Positions 27,162-35,205 of a stretch of 64,000 bases of DNA are shown here, one piece after another. The translations under genes were made by a program, and so were the position numbers. Where the stretch lies: the NCBI RefSeq assembly GCF_019973735.1, contig NZ_AP024463.1, positions 1,054,001 to 1,118,000 on the forward strand, read 5' to 3'. The stretch comes from Arachnia rubra (GTDB lineage Bacteria > Actinomycetota > Actinomycetes > Propionibacteriales > Propionibacteriaceae). Position 1 is the stretch's first letter. Every line of letters starts with the position of its first letter. The notes beneath the pieces were generated by a model that saw nothing but the letters and a program-made list of their open reading frames with translations, made no database searches and was not told the DNA's origin.

Positions 27162-28137
27162 CGCAATAGTCTCGGCTGCCCCGATGCGCCTTCCAGTGGC
27201 CGGCGGTGGCACGGATCTACCGGAGTTCTACCAGCGGAGCCAGACTCGGGTACTGGCCGTGGCGATCGACCGCGAGGTCGTCGTCTCCGTCGCGAGCGAT
27301 CCCGAGGCCGCGCGCGCCGCGGTCCCGTCGCAGGCCGGGTGGTACTGGGTCGAGCACGCTGCCGAATCCGCCGACCCATACGTCGGCGCCGCAGCCGCCT
27401 GCCTAGAGACCGCGCCAGTCGTTCACGTCGTTGTAACCTCACCGATAGCACCCGGCTCGGGTCTTGGCGGGTCGGGCGCCTACCTGGTCGCACTCGTCGA
27501 TGCGCTCGCACGCCATGTCGGTCGGGTCTTGCCAAAGCCAGAGATCGCCGAGATCGCATTCACCATCGAGCGTGACCTGTTGGGCCGTACGGTCGGTAAA
27601 CAGGACAGTTGGGTGGCAGCGATCGGTGGCGCGGTGCAGCTTGACATCGACACTAAAGGGCATGTATTCTATCATACCCGCTTCGACTTGCTGCATGCCG
27701 CGACGCGACTCCTCAAGGACTCTCAGCTGCTCCTATTTGGCCTGCCCGAAACCCGCGACGCTGCGACAGTCCTCGCCTCGTCCGGCCTAGTCAATTCCGC
27801 GATCGTGGACACGGCGCTTCGGCTCACGGACGAGAACGAGCGCGCTTTTCTCGGCCAGGACATCAAGCAGATCGGCGCGGTGTTGCGTCGACACTGGGAT
27901 GAGAAGGTGAGGCGAAACCCCGCAGCGGACCATCCAGCCTGCCGTCGACTGACTGCTTGTGCGGACTCGATGGGTGTGCTGGGGTTCAAGGTCGTTGGAG
28001 CTGGCGGAGGTGGGCACCTGCTGGTAGCAGTGATGCCTGGTCGGGCGCAGGATCTTCGGGCGTCGATGGCCACATGGGGCCTGCGGCACATACGAGTGCG
28101 ACCAGTTGCGACCGGTCTGCGCAGATGGTTTCGGTAG
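27154..28137 (+). CDS. GHMP kinase (LmbP/HddA-like sugar 1-kinase)
   Basis: A 327-residue GHMP kinase. APMRLPVAGGGTDLPEFY is the signature of D-glycero-D-manno-heptose 7-phosphate kinases (HddA), PIAPGSGLGGSGAYLVA is the ATP loop, GKQDSWVAAIGG the substrate region and VVGAGGGGHLLV the C-terminal GHMP motif. Expected role: phosphorylation at C1 of the C7 or C8 aldose phosphate before GmhB-type dephosphorylation. The start is GTG 27154 inside the previous gene. Confidence 0.9.
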   Translation: MPDAIVSAAPMRLPVAGGGTDLPEFYQRSQTRVLAVAIDREVVVSVASDPEAARAAVPSQAGWYWVEHAAESADPYVGAAAACLETAPVVHVVVTSPIAPGSGLGGSGAYLVALVDALARHVGRVLPKPEIAEIAFTIERDLLGRTVGKQDSWVAAIGGAVQLDIDTKGHVFYHTRFDLLHAATRLLKDSQLLLFGLPETRDAATVLASSGLVNSAIVDTALRLTDENERAFLGQDIKQIGAVLRRHWDEKVRRNPAADHPACRRLTACADSMGVLGFKVVGAGGGGHLLVAVMPGRAQDLRASMATWGLRHIRVRPVATGLRRWFR

Positions 28138-28186
28138 GCGGTCGCTGCGATGATTTCATGACCACTAGAGGAAGTATGAGGATGAC

Positions 28187-29179
28187 GTGCGGGTAGGTAT
28201 TGTGGGAGCCGGGCTGCAGGCCAACCGACGGTTGGCGGCGCTGGCGCCGGAAGACCGACTGGTCGCGCTGTACTCCCAGCGAGATAGGCGCGCCGAAGCA
28301 CTTATTGAGAGATACGGCGGCGAAGCGGTCGACAATTGGCAGGACCTCGTGGCGCGAAAGGACTTGGACGCCGTGATCGTTGCCTCGCCGCCGAGGTCAC
28401 ATCGCGAGATCGTCGTCGCGGCACTGGAGGCCGGAAAGCACGTGTTGTGCGAGAAGCCGCTTGCCGCGTCCAGTGAGGAGGCAACGGTAATGGCAGAGGC
28501 CGCAGCCCGGCGGGGCCGGATCCTAATTTGCGGCTTCAACCATCGGTTCCACCCGGCCATCACGGCCGCGCGCGAGCTACTCGAGACTGGAATCCACGGT
28601 AGAGTGCTAGCGCTGGACGCTGCCTACGGACACGGCTTGCGCGGCGGGTATGCAGAAGAGTGGCGGTCCGACCCGGCGCAGGTATCTGGGGGGCAGTTGA
28701 TGGAGCAGGGCATCCACCTAGTGGATTTAGTCGAGTATCTGGTGTCGCCCGTCGACGCCGTGGTTGCCCGGCTAGGCCACCACTTCGCCCTGCCGGGCAA
28801 CCTTGAGGATGACGCGCGCCTGCTGCTTGCCCTGCGTTCGGGTGTGACCGCCACTGTGCATAGCAGCCTCGCCTTCTGGCGCAACCGCTTCACGTTCGAG
28901 GTCACGTGCGAGCGGGCGACCATCCGGGTCGTGGGCCTCGGTGGTTCGTACGGGGTGGAGACTTTGGTGGTCGAACCCCGCATCGATGGTCCGTTCCGTC
29001 AGGAGATCACCGAGTTTCGCGGCAGCGACTGTTCCTGGGATCGTGAGTGGGAGTATTTCCGGGAGGCGACGGCGCGACCGCAGCACCAGGAGAGCGACGC
29101 TGGACGGCGAGCTCTCGCCGTCGTCGAGGCCGCCTACCGGTCAGTGAAACACCAACGATGGGAGCAGGTTGCGTCATGA
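28187..29179 (+). CDS. Gfo/Idh/MocA-family oxidoreductase (LmbZ-like)
   Basis: A 330-residue NAD(P)-dependent sugar oxidoreductase: Rossmann VGIVGAGLQANRRL at the N-terminus, VIVASPPRSHREIV and the catalytic-lysine motif CEKPLAAS, then GFNHRFHPAI. LmbZ/CcbZ belong to this family and act on the GDP-octose before transamination. Start GTG 28187 with GAGGA upstream; the 49-base gap before it is the largest inside the core block. Its last codon overlaps the SIS gene start by ATGA at 29176. Confidence 0.87.
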   Translation: MRVGIVGAGLQANRRLAALAPEDRLVALYSQRDRRAEALIERYGGEAVDNWQDLVARKDLDAVIVASPPRSHREIVVAALEAGKHVLCEKPLAASSEEATVMAEAAARRGRILICGFNHRFHPAITAARELLETGIHGRVLALDAAYGHGLRGGYAEEWRSDPAQVSGGQLMEQGIHLVDLVEYLVSPVDAVVARLGHHFALPGNLEDDARLLLALRSGVTATVHSSLAFWRNRFTFEVTCERATIRVVGLGGSYGVETLVVEPRIDGPFRQEITEFRGSDCSWDREWEYFREATARPQHQESDAGRRALAVVEAAYRSVKHQRWEQVAS

Positions 29180-29793
29180 CTACAGCAGACGAGATCGCGA
29201 CGTTGTGGAGGAATTCCGCCGATGCATTCAGCCGAATTAGCGGTAAAGACATCCTGAGCGCCGCCGAGGTTTTGCACCAGGTCCGGGTGCGCAACGGCGT
29301 CGTTCTCGTTGCCGGCAATGGTGGTTCCAGCTCGACCGCGGCGCATTTCGCGGCGGACCTTACGAAGTTCACTCGTCGGACAGGGTGGCCCCACTTGCGC
29401 ACCGTGTCTCTGACGAACGATGTTAGTTGCCTCACTGCATGGACGAATGATGAGGACCCCGCGCTGGCGTTGGCGCACCTCGCTGAGCCATGGCTACAGG
29501 GTGAGTACCCAGTCGGTACGAACGCCGTGGTGCTCTTCTCCGTGCACGGGGGCTCGCGGGACGGATTGGTATCGAGCAATCTAGTCGAGCTCGCGAGTCT
29601 CGCAAGGTCGCACGGTACTGCGGTCATCGCCGTCACCGGCTTCGACGGGGGTGCACTGGGCGACCTCGCTGACGTGCACGTAAACGTGGAGATGGATGTG
29701 GAGCCATACGCAACACCGGGAGTGGAGTCGCTGCACCTACTGGTCGCGCACGCCATCTGCCTCGCGATGCGCACTACGGGGGAAGAGCTGTGA
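29176..29793 (+). CDS. SIS-domain phosphosugar isomerase (GmhA-like; LmbN isomerase part)
   Basis: A 205-residue SIS protein related to sedoheptulose-7-phosphate isomerase: VLVAGNGGSSSTAAHFAADL and DLTKFTRR, LTNDVSCLTAWTND and VVLFSVHGGSRDG (usually STSGNS). It should isomerise a ketose phosphate to the aldose phosphate. LmbN in lincomycin biosynthesis is this domain preceded by a carrier-protein domain; here I start at ATG 29176 (ATGA overlap), and the longer open frame to 29047 does not encode a carrier domain. So the fused carrier is absent. Confidence 0.87.
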   Translation: MTTADEIATLWRNSADAFSRISGKDILSAAEVLHQVRVRNGVVLVAGNGGSSSTAAHFAADLTKFTRRTGWPHLRTVSLTNDVSCLTAWTNDEDPALALAHLAEPWLQGEYPVGTNAVVLFSVHGGSRDGLVSSNLVELASLARSHGTAVIAVTGFDGGALGDLADVHVNVEMDVEPYATPGVESLHLLVAHAICLAMRTTGEEL

Positions 29794-30749
29794 ACGGACG
29801 AACGCTGGTCACCGGCGGCGCCGGCTTCATTGGCAGCCATGTCGTTGACGCACTCGTCGCCGAAGGGCGCACGCCGGTGGTTGTCGACAACCTCTCTAAT
29901 AGCACGATGCGATGGATCGCACCGCACGTGGAGGTCGGGACGTGCCTATTCGAGCAGATCGATATTCTCGACACCCAGGCCCTTCAGCGTGTAATGGACA
30001 GCAACGAAGTCGACGACGTCGTGCACCTCGCTGCAAGCGTTGACATGCGGGTGGGCCTTGTCAACAACTGGGTTGACGTAGAGCAGTCCGTCCTCGGAAC
30101 CCGCTCAGTGCTGGAGGCAATGCGCGCCACCGGCTGCACAAGAATCGCGTTCTCGTCGTCATCCACGGTCTATGGCGAGCCTACGCAGCGGCCGACGTCG
30201 GAATCGTATGGACCCCTTCTACCCATCTCTGTGTACGGCGCTTCCAAGCTGGCGGCCGAGGCGTTGATCTCGTCCTACAACCACCTGTATGGCATAGAGG
30301 GGACTATCCTGCGTTTTGGTAACGTCGTGGGCGGCCGTCTCAACCACGGCGTCGTGTATGATTTTCTACATAAGCTGCGTAAGGACCCCACGAGACTTGA
30401 AGTGCTCGGTGATGGATGTCAGCGCAAGAATTACTTCTTAGTTGAGGATTGTGCTCGGGCCCTTCTCACCTTTCCGGCTCACACCGCTGGCGGTATTCTG
30501 GTCGCAAATCTCGGAGCAGAAGACACCGTCAGCGTGTCGGAGATCGCGCAGATGGTCGCCAAGGAGCTCGGGGTCAATCCTCTGATCGAGTTCGGCGCTA
30601 CAAGCCGTGGCTGGCCGGGAGACGTCCCGGTGGTCGAGTTCGACCTCTCGCTGGCCCATGGGCTCGGCTGGCACGCATCCGTCACGTCGCATGACGCGCT
30701 GGTCACGTGCGTGCGTCGACTACTGCAGGAGCACAGAACCAATGGGTGA
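29790..30749 (+). CDS. NAD-dependent epimerase (LmbM-like, UDP-glucose 4-epimerase family)
   Basis: A 319-residue extended SDR: TLVTGGAGFIGSHVVDALV, SSSSTVYGEP, catalytic Tyr149-x3-Lys153 (SVYGASK), RFGNVVGGRLNHGV and a C-terminal substrate domain. LmbM is a GDP-octose epimerase of this family. Start GTG 29790 overlaps the previous stop (GTGA), and its stop lies inside the next gene start. The neighbouring SIS, Gfo/Idh and dehydrogenase genes argue for the octose pathway instead of galactose metabolism. Confidence 0.87.
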   Translation: MNGRTLVTGGAGFIGSHVVDALVAEGRTPVVVDNLSNSTMRWIAPHVEVGTCLFEQIDILDTQALQRVMDSNEVDDVVHLAASVDMRVGLVNNWVDVEQSVLGTRSVLEAMRATGCTRIAFSSSSTVYGEPTQRPTSESYGPLLPISVYGASKLAAEALISSYNHLYGIEGTILRFGNVVGGRLNHGVVYDFLHKLRKDPTRLEVLGDGCQRKNYFLVEDCARALLTFPAHTAGGILVANLGAEDTVSVSEIAQMVAKELGVNPLIEFGATSRGWPGDVPVVEFDLSLAHGLGWHASVTSHDALVTCVRRLLQEHRTNG

Positions 30750-32022
30750 GGTCGTTGTCGTGGGGGACTGGCACCTCGCGTCGGTCACGTCAGCGGGTCT
30801 GCTCAACCTTGGCTACTCTGTTCGGGGTTGGGACCGTGATAGGGATGCGCGCGAGGTCCTCGAGACACTTGGCGGCACGGCCGGTGAACCTGGCGTGGCC
30901 GATGTTTTGGCGACCGCTGCCGCCGACGGTCGCTACGTCGTGCTGGCCGATGAGGTGGACTTGGACCAGGCGCTGGGGGGCGCGGGGCTTGTTGTGGTGG
31001 CCTACGACTCGCGTACGACCGTCGACGGCGAGATCGACGACTCGCGCTCCGAGGATGCGGTCCGCGCACTACTGGAGCGCGGTGTCAGCGGACCGGCAAT
31101 AATGCTCTGCAGTCAGGTTCGGGCAGGCACCTGCGAGCGGCTTCTGCGATCGAGCGGCCTGCCGGCGGACAGCCAGGCGTTGGTCCACGTGCCCGAGAAC
31201 CTGCGGCTCGGGTCGGCACTCGAGGACTTCCTGCACCCCGAGCGCCTTGTCGTGGGCTGCGATGCTCCGGAGCTTCCGCCCGCAGTCGCGGAGCTAGTTG
31301 CCCGGTGGAAAGCACGAGATATCCGTCGGGTCCGGCTTGTGGAAGCCGAACTGGTCAAACACGGCACGAACGTCTTTCTGTCCATGTGCATCGTCTTCGC
31401 TAATGATCTCGGGTGGATCGCCCGCGAACTCGGCGCAGACCCGGTCGCCGTGACGGAGGCTGTCCGGGCAGACTCGAGGGTGAGCCCAAAGGCCCCCCTA
31501 CGCCCCGGACAGGCATATGCCGGCGCGACGCTGCAGCGCGATGTCCGGGCGCTGTGGGAGGTGGGTGAATTGTTCGGCCGCGATACCCTATTCGCTGCGG
31601 TCAGCCGCTCGAATGCCAGCCATGCGCTCGCGCCGGTGGCTCTCCTAGACCGGATTCTCGATGGTCTGTATCAGCGGCGCGTGTGCCTGCTGGGGCTGAC
31701 CTACAAGCCGGGGATCGCGACGCTGCGAGACTCACCGGCCCTGCGACTAGCCAAAGAGCTCACTGCGTTCGGCTGTACGGTGACGGCGCACGACCCACAC
31801 GCGGAACAAATCGCGCTCGATGCGGTTGACCGCCACTGCACGGTTTCATCCGCGGCAGCCGAAGCTGACTGCGTTGTGCTGGTCACCGCCCACGAGGAGT
31901 ACCGGTCGCTCGACCTGGGCTCACTGCCCGTCCGCCGACCGAACCTGCTTAACCTGTGCGCGGCCGCCTCAAATCTGCGCGGGCATGACGGATGGCAGCT
32001 GCACGACATGTGGGGAAAATGA
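30742..32022 (+). CDS. UDP-glucose/GDP-mannose dehydrogenase-like protein without catalytic Cys (LmbL-like)
   Basis: A 426-residue three-domain dehydrogenase. The N-terminal Rossmann domain is divergent. The central helix domain has VEAELVKHGTNVFLS (Lys206, Asn210), and the C-terminal NAD domain has VCLLGLTYKPGIATLRDSPA. At the GGxCxPKD motif the protein reads AGATLQRD, with Thr263 where the nucleophilic Cys should be. Without it the classical four-electron oxidation to a uronic acid should not work. A two-electron oxidation of a secondary alcohol to a ketone is plausible and agrees with LmbL, assigned to octose C6 oxidation. Start ATG 30742 overlaps the epimerase by eight bases. Confidence 0.86.
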   Translation: MGEVVVVGDWHLASVTSAGLLNLGYSVRGWDRDRDAREVLETLGGTAGEPGVADVLATAAADGRYVVLADEVDLDQALGGAGLVVVAYDSRTTVDGEIDDSRSEDAVRALLERGVSGPAIMLCSQVRAGTCERLLRSSGLPADSQALVHVPENLRLGSALEDFLHPERLVVGCDAPELPPAVAELVARWKARDIRRVRLVEAELVKHGTNVFLSMCIVFANDLGWIARELGADPVAVTEAVRADSRVSPKAPLRPGQAYAGATLQRDVRALWEVGELFGRDTLFAAVSRSNASHALAPVALLDRILDGLYQRRVCLLGLTYKPGIATLRDSPALRLAKELTAFGCTVTAHDPHAEQIALDAVDRHCTVSSAAAEADCVVLVTAHEEYRSLDLGSLPVRRPNLLNLCAAASNLRGHDGWQLHDMWGK

Positions 32023-32028
32023 GGCGGG

Positions 32029-32595
32029 ATGTCAGATCGATGGGCGGTATTCTTTGACCGTGACGGTACCTTAAACGCGCACGTAGCGCGCGATGACCGC
32101 CGGAGTTCGCCATGGCGAATCGACGAGTTCGCGCTCCTGCCGGACGCCGTCGTGGCAGCCGCGGCCCTACGTGACGCTGGGGCGCGCATGTTCGTCGTGA
32201 CGAATCAGCCCGACCTACAACGCGGCCTACTCGACCCTTGCGACCTGGACAGCATGCACTGCCAACTGCGTGAGATACTCGTCCTTGACCACGTCTACGT
32301 CTGCCCGCACGTTGCGGCGTTACGGTGCGCGTGCCGCAAGCCGGCGGGCACCCTATTCCGCCGTGCGGTCGAGGAGTTCGGGATCGACTTGAGCCACTCT
32401 TGGATGCTCGGAGATCGGGCCACTGATGCCCAGGCGGCGCTGTCTGCCGGACTGCGCGCCGTAATCATCACGCCTGTGCAGCGGGCTACCGAGAGTACTG
32501 TGCCGGAACTTTCCTATGCCACTAGCCTGATGAGCGGCGTCCGCGAAGTTTTGCGGGCCCGAGATATCCGACACACGATTAGGAGTACGGAATGA
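32029..32595 (+). CDS. HAD-family phosphatase (LmbK/GmhB-like)
   Basis: A 188-residue HAD phosphatase of the histidinol/heptose-bisphosphate type. Nucleophile Asp10 and Asp12 in FFDRDGTLN, VVTNQPDL, the zinc loop CPH...CACRKP and LGDRATDAQAA. GmhB and LmbK remove the distal phosphate from a heptose or octose 1,7/1,8-bisphosphate. Start ATG 32029 has GAGGCGG just upstream. It ends in an ATGA overlap with the synthetase-like gene. Confidence 0.9.
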   Translation: MSDRWAVFFDRDGTLNAHVARDDRRSSPWRIDEFALLPDAVVAAAALRDAGARMFVVTNQPDLQRGLLDPCDLDSMHCQLREILVLDHVYVCPHVAALRCACRKPAGTLFRRAVEEFGIDLSHSWMLGDRATDAQAALSAGLRAVIITPVQRATESTVPELSYATSLMSGVREVLRARDIRHTIRSTE

Positions 32596-33512
32596 AGCTG
32601 GGAACCGTCATCGCCACTCAGGAGATCGAGCAGATGGCCGGCGGCGATGTGACCGCCGAGGCCCTCGATCGAGGGTGGATTCACGAGTTTGCCGAAGGGC
32701 AGTACATCTATGGCGCTCCGTGGGTCAGGCTCCTGCGCAAGCTGCAGAGCGCGGTGCTCGACCGTGCCGCCGAACTCGGCTTTGAGGAGTGGTTGTTCCC
32801 GCGGCTGATCCCGCGCGAGGCCCTCGACAGCTTCCGCCTCAGCCAGTACGCACCGGAGCTGCTCGTTCCCGCAGGCATCGACGCCGATCAAGTGCTTGAT
32901 CCTGTCCAGTGCATCAGCCTTTACCAGATGCTCCGTGGCCGTGAGCTCGACATCTCCACGACACCGATCCGTATCGTCGAGACCCTCGGCGGGTGGACGT
33001 GGCGCAACGAGCTGTCACGCCACCTAGATGGCCCCATTAAGGCGCGGGAATTCATGCGGGTCGAGCATGTGTTTCTGGGCAGTCGGGACGACGTCCGGCG
33101 TATCCGCGGCGAGGTACGTGAGGCCTTGACCGGGCTGCTGAGTAGCTGGGGTCTTGCCTGGCAGGTCGTCGTCGCTGAGGGCTGTATGGAGATCCCGTCG
33201 CTGGTACAGATGCAGGAAGATGCTCAGACCCCCGATGAGGTTCCGGTGCAGGACATTGAGGTGCCGCTTAGCAGTTTGCGCGCCGACCGGTTCCGGCCCG
33301 AGTGGGCCAACCACTTCGATGACCGCTTCGACCTGCGCGAGATCTCCGGCTGCTCCGCCGAGGGCAACCACATGACCCAGAGTTTCGGGATCAGCAGCTC
33401 GGATGGCGAGGAACTGTGGAGCGGTTGCTGCGGTATCGGGATGAACCGGCTCGTGGTCGCTTACCTCTACCGCCACGGTTTCGACGACGCTCTGTCCAGC
33501 CTAAATGGCTGA
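32592..33512 (+). CDS. Class II aminoacyl-tRNA synthetase-like enzyme (archaeal-type SerRS core)
   Basis: A 306-residue catalytic core with no tRNA-binding N-terminal domain. Motif 2 is KAREFMRVEHVFLG (Arg156, Glu158); motif 3 is SGCCGIGMNRL (Arg286). Cys107 (DPVQCISLY), Glu158 and Cys279 or Cys280 match the places of the zinc ligands of archaeal-type SerRS and amino acid:carrier-protein ligases, where the metal holds the amino group. It most likely activates a small amino acid for the product. Lincomycin uses LmbC/LmbD and a carrier domain for this; none are seen here, so this enzyme may replace them. Neither partner nor substrate is known. Confidence 0.75.
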   Translation: MKLGTVIATQEIEQMAGGDVTAEALDRGWIHEFAEGQYIYGAPWVRLLRKLQSAVLDRAAELGFEEWLFPRLIPREALDSFRLSQYAPELLVPAGIDADQVLDPVQCISLYQMLRGRELDISTTPIRIVETLGGWTWRNELSRHLDGPIKAREFMRVEHVFLGSRDDVRRIRGEVREALTGLLSSWGLAWQVVVAEGCMEIPSLVQMQEDAQTPDEVPVQDIEVPLSSLRADRFRPEWANHFDDRFDLREISGCSAEGNHMTQSFGISSSDGEELWSGCCGIGMNRLVVAYLYRHGFDDALSSLNG

Positions 33513-34872
33513 CCACCGGGTGGCAGTGCTCCTAGTTACAAATGAGGGGTTCTACCGCGTCGACGGTGGGGTAGCGCGCTACGTCCGCAACATCCTGGAC
33601 GCGCGGGCGATTTCCCAGGAGGTTGCCGCTGCGCACGGCGTGGACCTGAGCTGGCATGTAGCCGAAAGGACGTTGGGAGGTCGTGTTGATGATGCCGCGC
33701 TTGAGCAGGCAATGGAGCAGTACATCCGCCCGGGGCACGTCGAGTTCCATCCGCTTGTCGACCCCCGCCGCTCCAACTCGGAGCCGGACCATCTGGAACA
33801 CTTCGTCGCTCTCGGCGCCGCCGTGGGGCAGCTAGTGGCACATCTCGCCCGGTCGGTTGATTCTGTCCTGGTGGTCGGCGGGATGAGTATGTTTTCGATA
33901 GCACCACGGTTCGTGCTGAGAGCCGCAGACCAGTTGGGGCTGCGCGTCAGTTACGTGCATATGACGCATAACCCGGTCATAAGCGCGCACGGCGGGGCAG
34001 ACCGGCCCGAGGCATACAGCGATGCCGTGATGGGTCACTTAGCCCGCTCTGACGAACGCGTGAACGTCGGCTGGGAGTCTGCGTGGATGCGTCGGCAGTA
34101 CGCGAGCGTCTACGGCATCGACGAGGATGACATGATCTTCGCTCGTGCCGGGGTGCCGACCAGCGACGCGAAGTTTCGGCGCCAGTCCGACGCGACCGTG
34201 CACCATACGCTACGCGCCCTCGGCGTGCCACTCGATCGGCCCCTGGCGCTCAGCTGGGGTCGCGCGGGGGCAGGGAAGGGCTTCTCGCTGCTCGTCCGCG
34301 CATGTCGGGCGATTGATGACCGGGTCGTGCCCGTGGTACTGAATCCGGTACCCAACCAATCGTTGGCGCATACTGTGGCCGCGCTCGAGTCGTCTGCGGT
34401 GCTACTGGACGGTCAGGACGATGACGTCATCTCAGCGCTGTGTCAATGGGAGGGTACGCTCACAGCGACCTTCTTGTCCTGGGGAGAGGCCGCTTCGGTC
34501 ACCCCGATTGAGGCGGCGCTAATGAGCGACGGAGGGGGATCAGTGGTGTCAGCCGTCCCGACCGGAGTGTATAGGGAACTGGTGGTCCCCGGACGAAACG
34601 GCGTCCTAGCGGAGGATCGCAGCGTCGACGGTGTCGCCCGGATGCTTGACTGCCTCACCCGAATGCCCCTCCAAGAGCGAGTTCGACTTGGCGCCGTCGC
34701 CGCCGAGGACGCCCGACGCCACCACGACTTCGCCACGAACTGGCGTACCACCCTGAACGAAGCGCTTGGGCGACACCTTCACGTTATCAGCCGGTCGGCG
34801 GCTCAGCGTCGCGACTTGCAGCGTCAGCGGTTCCTCTACGCACCCGGGCCAGACCGGGAGGCCGTTCGATGA
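33505..34872 (+). CDS. Glycosyltransferase, GT4-like (candidate LmbT role)
   Basis: A 455-residue GT-B protein: N-terminal GGVARYVRN (acceptor domain), a middle LSWGRAGAGKGFSLLVRA and the donor-side WGEAASVTPIEAALMS carrying the E-x7-E-like pair. Start ATG 33505 overlaps the synthetase-like gene by eight bases. Last gene of the main operon; an IS5-type remnant and IS3 copy D follow. In lincosamides LmbT joins the GDP-octose to ergothioneine; position in the operon suits such a role but I cannot prove homology to LmbT from the sequence alone. Confidence 0.72.
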   Translation: MADHRVAVLLVTNEGFYRVDGGVARYVRNILDARAISQEVAAAHGVDLSWHVAERTLGGRVDDAALEQAMEQYIRPGHVEFHPLVDPRRSNSEPDHLEHFVALGAAVGQLVAHLARSVDSVLVVGGMSMFSIAPRFVLRAADQLGLRVSYVHMTHNPVISAHGGADRPEAYSDAVMGHLARSDERVNVGWESAWMRRQYASVYGIDEDDMIFARAGVPTSDAKFRRQSDATVHHTLRALGVPLDRPLALSWGRAGAGKGFSLLVRACRAIDDRVVPVVLNPVPNQSLAHTVAALESSAVLLDGQDDDVISALCQWEGTLTATFLSWGEAASVTPIEAALMSDGGGSVVSAVPTGVYRELVVPGRNGVLAEDRSVDGVARMLDCLTRMPLQERVRLGAVAAEDARRHHDFATNWRTTLNEALGRHLHVISRSAAQRRDLQRQRFLYAPGPDREAVR

Positions 34873-34937
34873 TTACACGGTTCCGGGAGGGTTATTCAGT
34901 GAATCCAGAAGCTCGGCCAAAAAGTAGAGTCTAAATA

Positions 34938-35161
34938 ATGGCAAGAGCGGCTCGTTTCAGAAGCCGTACTCCGGCAAACACCATCAGGCTGGGGTTAACA
35001 TCCAGATCCTCGCAGACACCCACGGTCGGCTGCAATGGGCATCACCCCCTCTACCCGACTCCACCCATGATGCCACAAGTGTTCGATGCCCATGCCATCC
35101 TCGCCCATCTTACAGCTGACACAATCATCGCTGACACGGGCTACATCGGTCGAGGTCTCAT
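34938..35161 (+). pseudogene. IS5-type transposase fragment cut by IS3 copy D
   Basis: One frame reads SGKHHQAGVNIQILADTHGR and then PLPDSTHDA, then shifts to HLTADTIIADTGYIGRGLI, which matches the central part of the IS5-type transposases at 10668 (SGKHKTTGVNVQ, GDKGYIGLGM). It ends exactly at the IS3 copy D edge, and the matching 3' part is not found beyond the IS. Bases 34873-34937 hold nothing I recognise. Confidence 0.7.
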
Positions 35162-35205
35162 TGGAGTGCTATGGGTTTTGTGGACACTACTGAAAAATGG
35201 GATTT

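Noticed and set aside
24636..32595. Reading the block as a GDP-heptose (S-layer or capsule) pathway
   Set aside because: The isomerase, kinase, phosphatase and nucleotidyltransferase alone would allow it, but the transaldolase, sugar aminotransferase, Cys-less UGDH-like protein, Gfo/Idh, malQ and Erm, plus gene order, fit a lincosamide sugar better. Kept only as the main alternative.
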